This document shows, piece by piece, positions 62,822 to 64,000 of a stretch of DNA of 64,000 nt. The DNA comes from Aquimarina sp. MMG016. GTDB lineage: Bacteria > Bacteroidota > Bacteroidia > Flavobacteriales > Flavobacteriaceae. Position numbers and translations under genes: made by a program. The stretch is taken from contig NZ_JAGJEA010000001.1 in assembly GCF_018100805.1 (NCBI RefSeq), positions 310,001 through 374,000 of the forward strand, given 5' to 3'. Under the pieces are notes generated by a model. It ran no database searches, was not told where the DNA came from, and worked only from the letters and a program-made list of their open reading frames with translations. Numbering within the stretch: the stretch's first letter is position 1; the number at the start of each line of letters is the position of its first letter.

Positions 62822-64000
62822 ATGTCACAAAAACGTCTTTTTCTTCTAGATGCTTTCGCTTTGATTTTTCGCGGTTATTATGCATTAATTAAAAACCCTA
62901 GAATAAACTCTAAAGGACAGGATACATCAGCAGTATTAGGTTTTGTTAATTCTCTGTTTGATGTAATTAAAAGAGAAAAACCTGATCACCTAGCAGTAGC
63001 TTTTGACAAACAAGGCAGCAAGGATCGTTTAGAAATTTTTCCTGAATATAAAGCTAATAGAGACGAAACACCCGAAGCTATTAAAATTGCTGTACCAATA
63101 ATTCAGGATATTCTGAAAGCTATGCATATTCCTATTATTGAACAAGCCGGTGTAGAAGCAGATGATTTAATCGGCACCATTGCTAAGCAAGCAGAAAAAG
63201 AAGGGTATCAAACCTATATGGTAACCCCAGATAAAGATTATGCCCAATTGGTTTCTGAAAATATATTCATGTATCGCCCCGCTAGAATGGGTAACGGCAT
63301 TGAGATCTGGGGAATACCCGAAGTACAAAAAAGATTTGAGGTGGAAAGGCCAGAACAGGTTATTGATTATCTAGGGATGATGGGAGATGCTGTAGATAAT
63401 ATTCCTGGTCTTCCTGGCGTGGGTGATAAGACTGCAAAGAAATTTTTGGCAGAATTTGGTTCTATGGAAGAACTTCTAGCCAATACGGATAAGCTAAAAG
63501 GCAAAATGAAAGAGAAAGTTGAGGCTAATGCAGAACTAGGTTTGCTTTCTAAAAAATTAGCAACCATTATCATTGATTGTGATGTAACGTTTAATGCTAA
63601 TGATTATGAGCTTTCTGAACCTGATGCTAAAAAAGTACAAGAGATTTTTGAAGAACTAGAATTCAGAAGGCTAAAAGATCAGTTTATAAAGATTTTTTCT
63701 GGAGAAGAAACTTCAACGATCAACAAAACGGCTCCAACTACTAAGAAAAAAGCCCAAGAAGCCGGCGCAGGTCAATTCTCATTATTTGGAGGTAATGAAG
63801 ACTCTACAGAAATAGCTTCATATTCCAGTAGAAAAACGATTGCCAATACAGAGCACTTTTATCAAAGTATTGCCCCGGGAATGGCTATGAAACTATTTCT
63901 ACAGAATTTATTAAAACAGGAAAGTGTTTGTTTTGATACTGAAACTACAGGACTTGATCCACTTACTGCAGAACTAGTAGGAATTGCTTTTTCCTGGGAA
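62822..64000 (+). CDS. polA: DNA polymerase I, 5' part (cut by window edge)
   Basis: The first 393 codons of polA; the frame is still open at the window end. Residues 1-290 are the 5'-3' exonuclease domain: MSQKRLFLLDAFALIFRGYY, VAFDKQGSKDRLEIFPEYKA, AGVEADDLIGTIA, TPDKDYAQLVSE, GMMGDAVDNIPGLPGVGDKT (helix-hairpin-helix). After a Lys/Thr-rich linker, the 3'-5' proofreading exonuclease domain begins with VCFDTETTGLDPLTAELVGI, where Asp and Glu of the ExoI motif are intact. The polymerase domain lies beyond the window. ATG at 62822 is the natural start. Confidence 0.96.
   Translation, partial: MSQKRLFLLDAFALIFRGYYALIKNPRINSKGQDTSAVLGFVNSLFDVIKREKPDHLAVAFDKQGSKDRLEIFPEYKANRDETPEAIKIAVPIIQDILKAMHIPIIEQAGVEADDLIGTIAKQAEKEGYQTYMVTPDKDYAQLVSENIFMYRPARMGNGIEIWGIPEVQKRFEVERPEQVIDYLGMMGDAVDNIPGLPGVGDKTAKKFLAEFGSMEELLANTDKLKGKMKEKVEANAELGLLSKKLATIIIDCDVTFNANDYELSEPDAKKVQEIFEELEFRRLKDQFIKIFSGEETSTINKTAPTTKKKAQEAGAGQFSLFGGNEDSTEIASYSSRKTIANTEHFYQSIAPGMAMKLFLQNLLKQESVCFDTETTGLDPLTAELVGIAFSWE

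Overview
The window is chromosomal DNA from a marine-type member of the Flavobacteriaceae (Bacteroidota). The basis is the type IX secretion translocon gene sprA beside ruvA, the complete alternative complex III (act) cluster feeding an aa3/caa3-type oxidase, TonB proteins with the FPGCE-type C-terminal domain, a DUF2723/GT117 protein, low GC content, and many promoters of the Bacteroidota type (TTG, about 20 bases, TAnnTTTG). The genus cannot be fixed from sequence alone; Aquimarina or a close relative would fit.

Layout. 0-5 kb, minus strand: end of a cytochrome oxidase locus (heme O synthase, two subunit III proteins, subunit IV, a Cys-less thioredoxin-like protein, SCO copper chaperone, DUF420 protein). 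5.2-8.6 kb: a secreted metallo-beta-lactamase-fold hydrolase, two tandem TonB proteins, a VanZ-like protein and gcvH. 8.7-16.6 kb: sprA and ruvA. 16.8-24 kb: NADP malic enzyme, a lipoprotein trehalase with a sodium-solute symporter, and queG. 24.1-27 kb: a probable small double-glycine-leader peptide gene, a cytochrome P450 and ruvB.

27.4-38.1 kb, plus strand, is the accessory part: vgrG, an unrecognised adaptor-like gene, and a 1398-residue PAAR/Rhs protein ending in a deaminase-fold toxin followed by a probable immunity gene. Next comes a graveyard of displaced Rhs tips: an orphan GIY-YIG (URI-type) toxin cassette behind a frameshifted Rhs scar, its broken immunity gene with two in-frame stops, an orphan immunity-like gene, and a third Rhs scar interrupted by a hairpin insert. 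Palindromic repeats have also entered the large rhs gene in frame.

38.3-50.1 kb, minus strand: actABCDEF, coxB and coxA, the main quinol-to-oxygen respiratory operon; with the 0-5 kb locus it supplies oxidase subunits I-IV, heme biosynthesis and copper assembly. 50.3-55.4 kb: a SPOR protein, then rimP-nusA-infB. 55.6-64 kb: a double universal stress protein, tRNA-Gln(TTG), a GT117 glycosyltransferase, a polysaccharide deacetylase, a Cys-less thioredoxin, a membrane metallophosphoesterase, a three-hairpin candidate small RNA, and the 5' part of polA, cut by the window edge.

The most interesting items are the Rhs toxin/immunity island, the double-glycine peptide gene with an apparent 7-A frameshift, and the candidate RNA upstream of polA. 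Family names come from motif recognition by eye; no database search was run.
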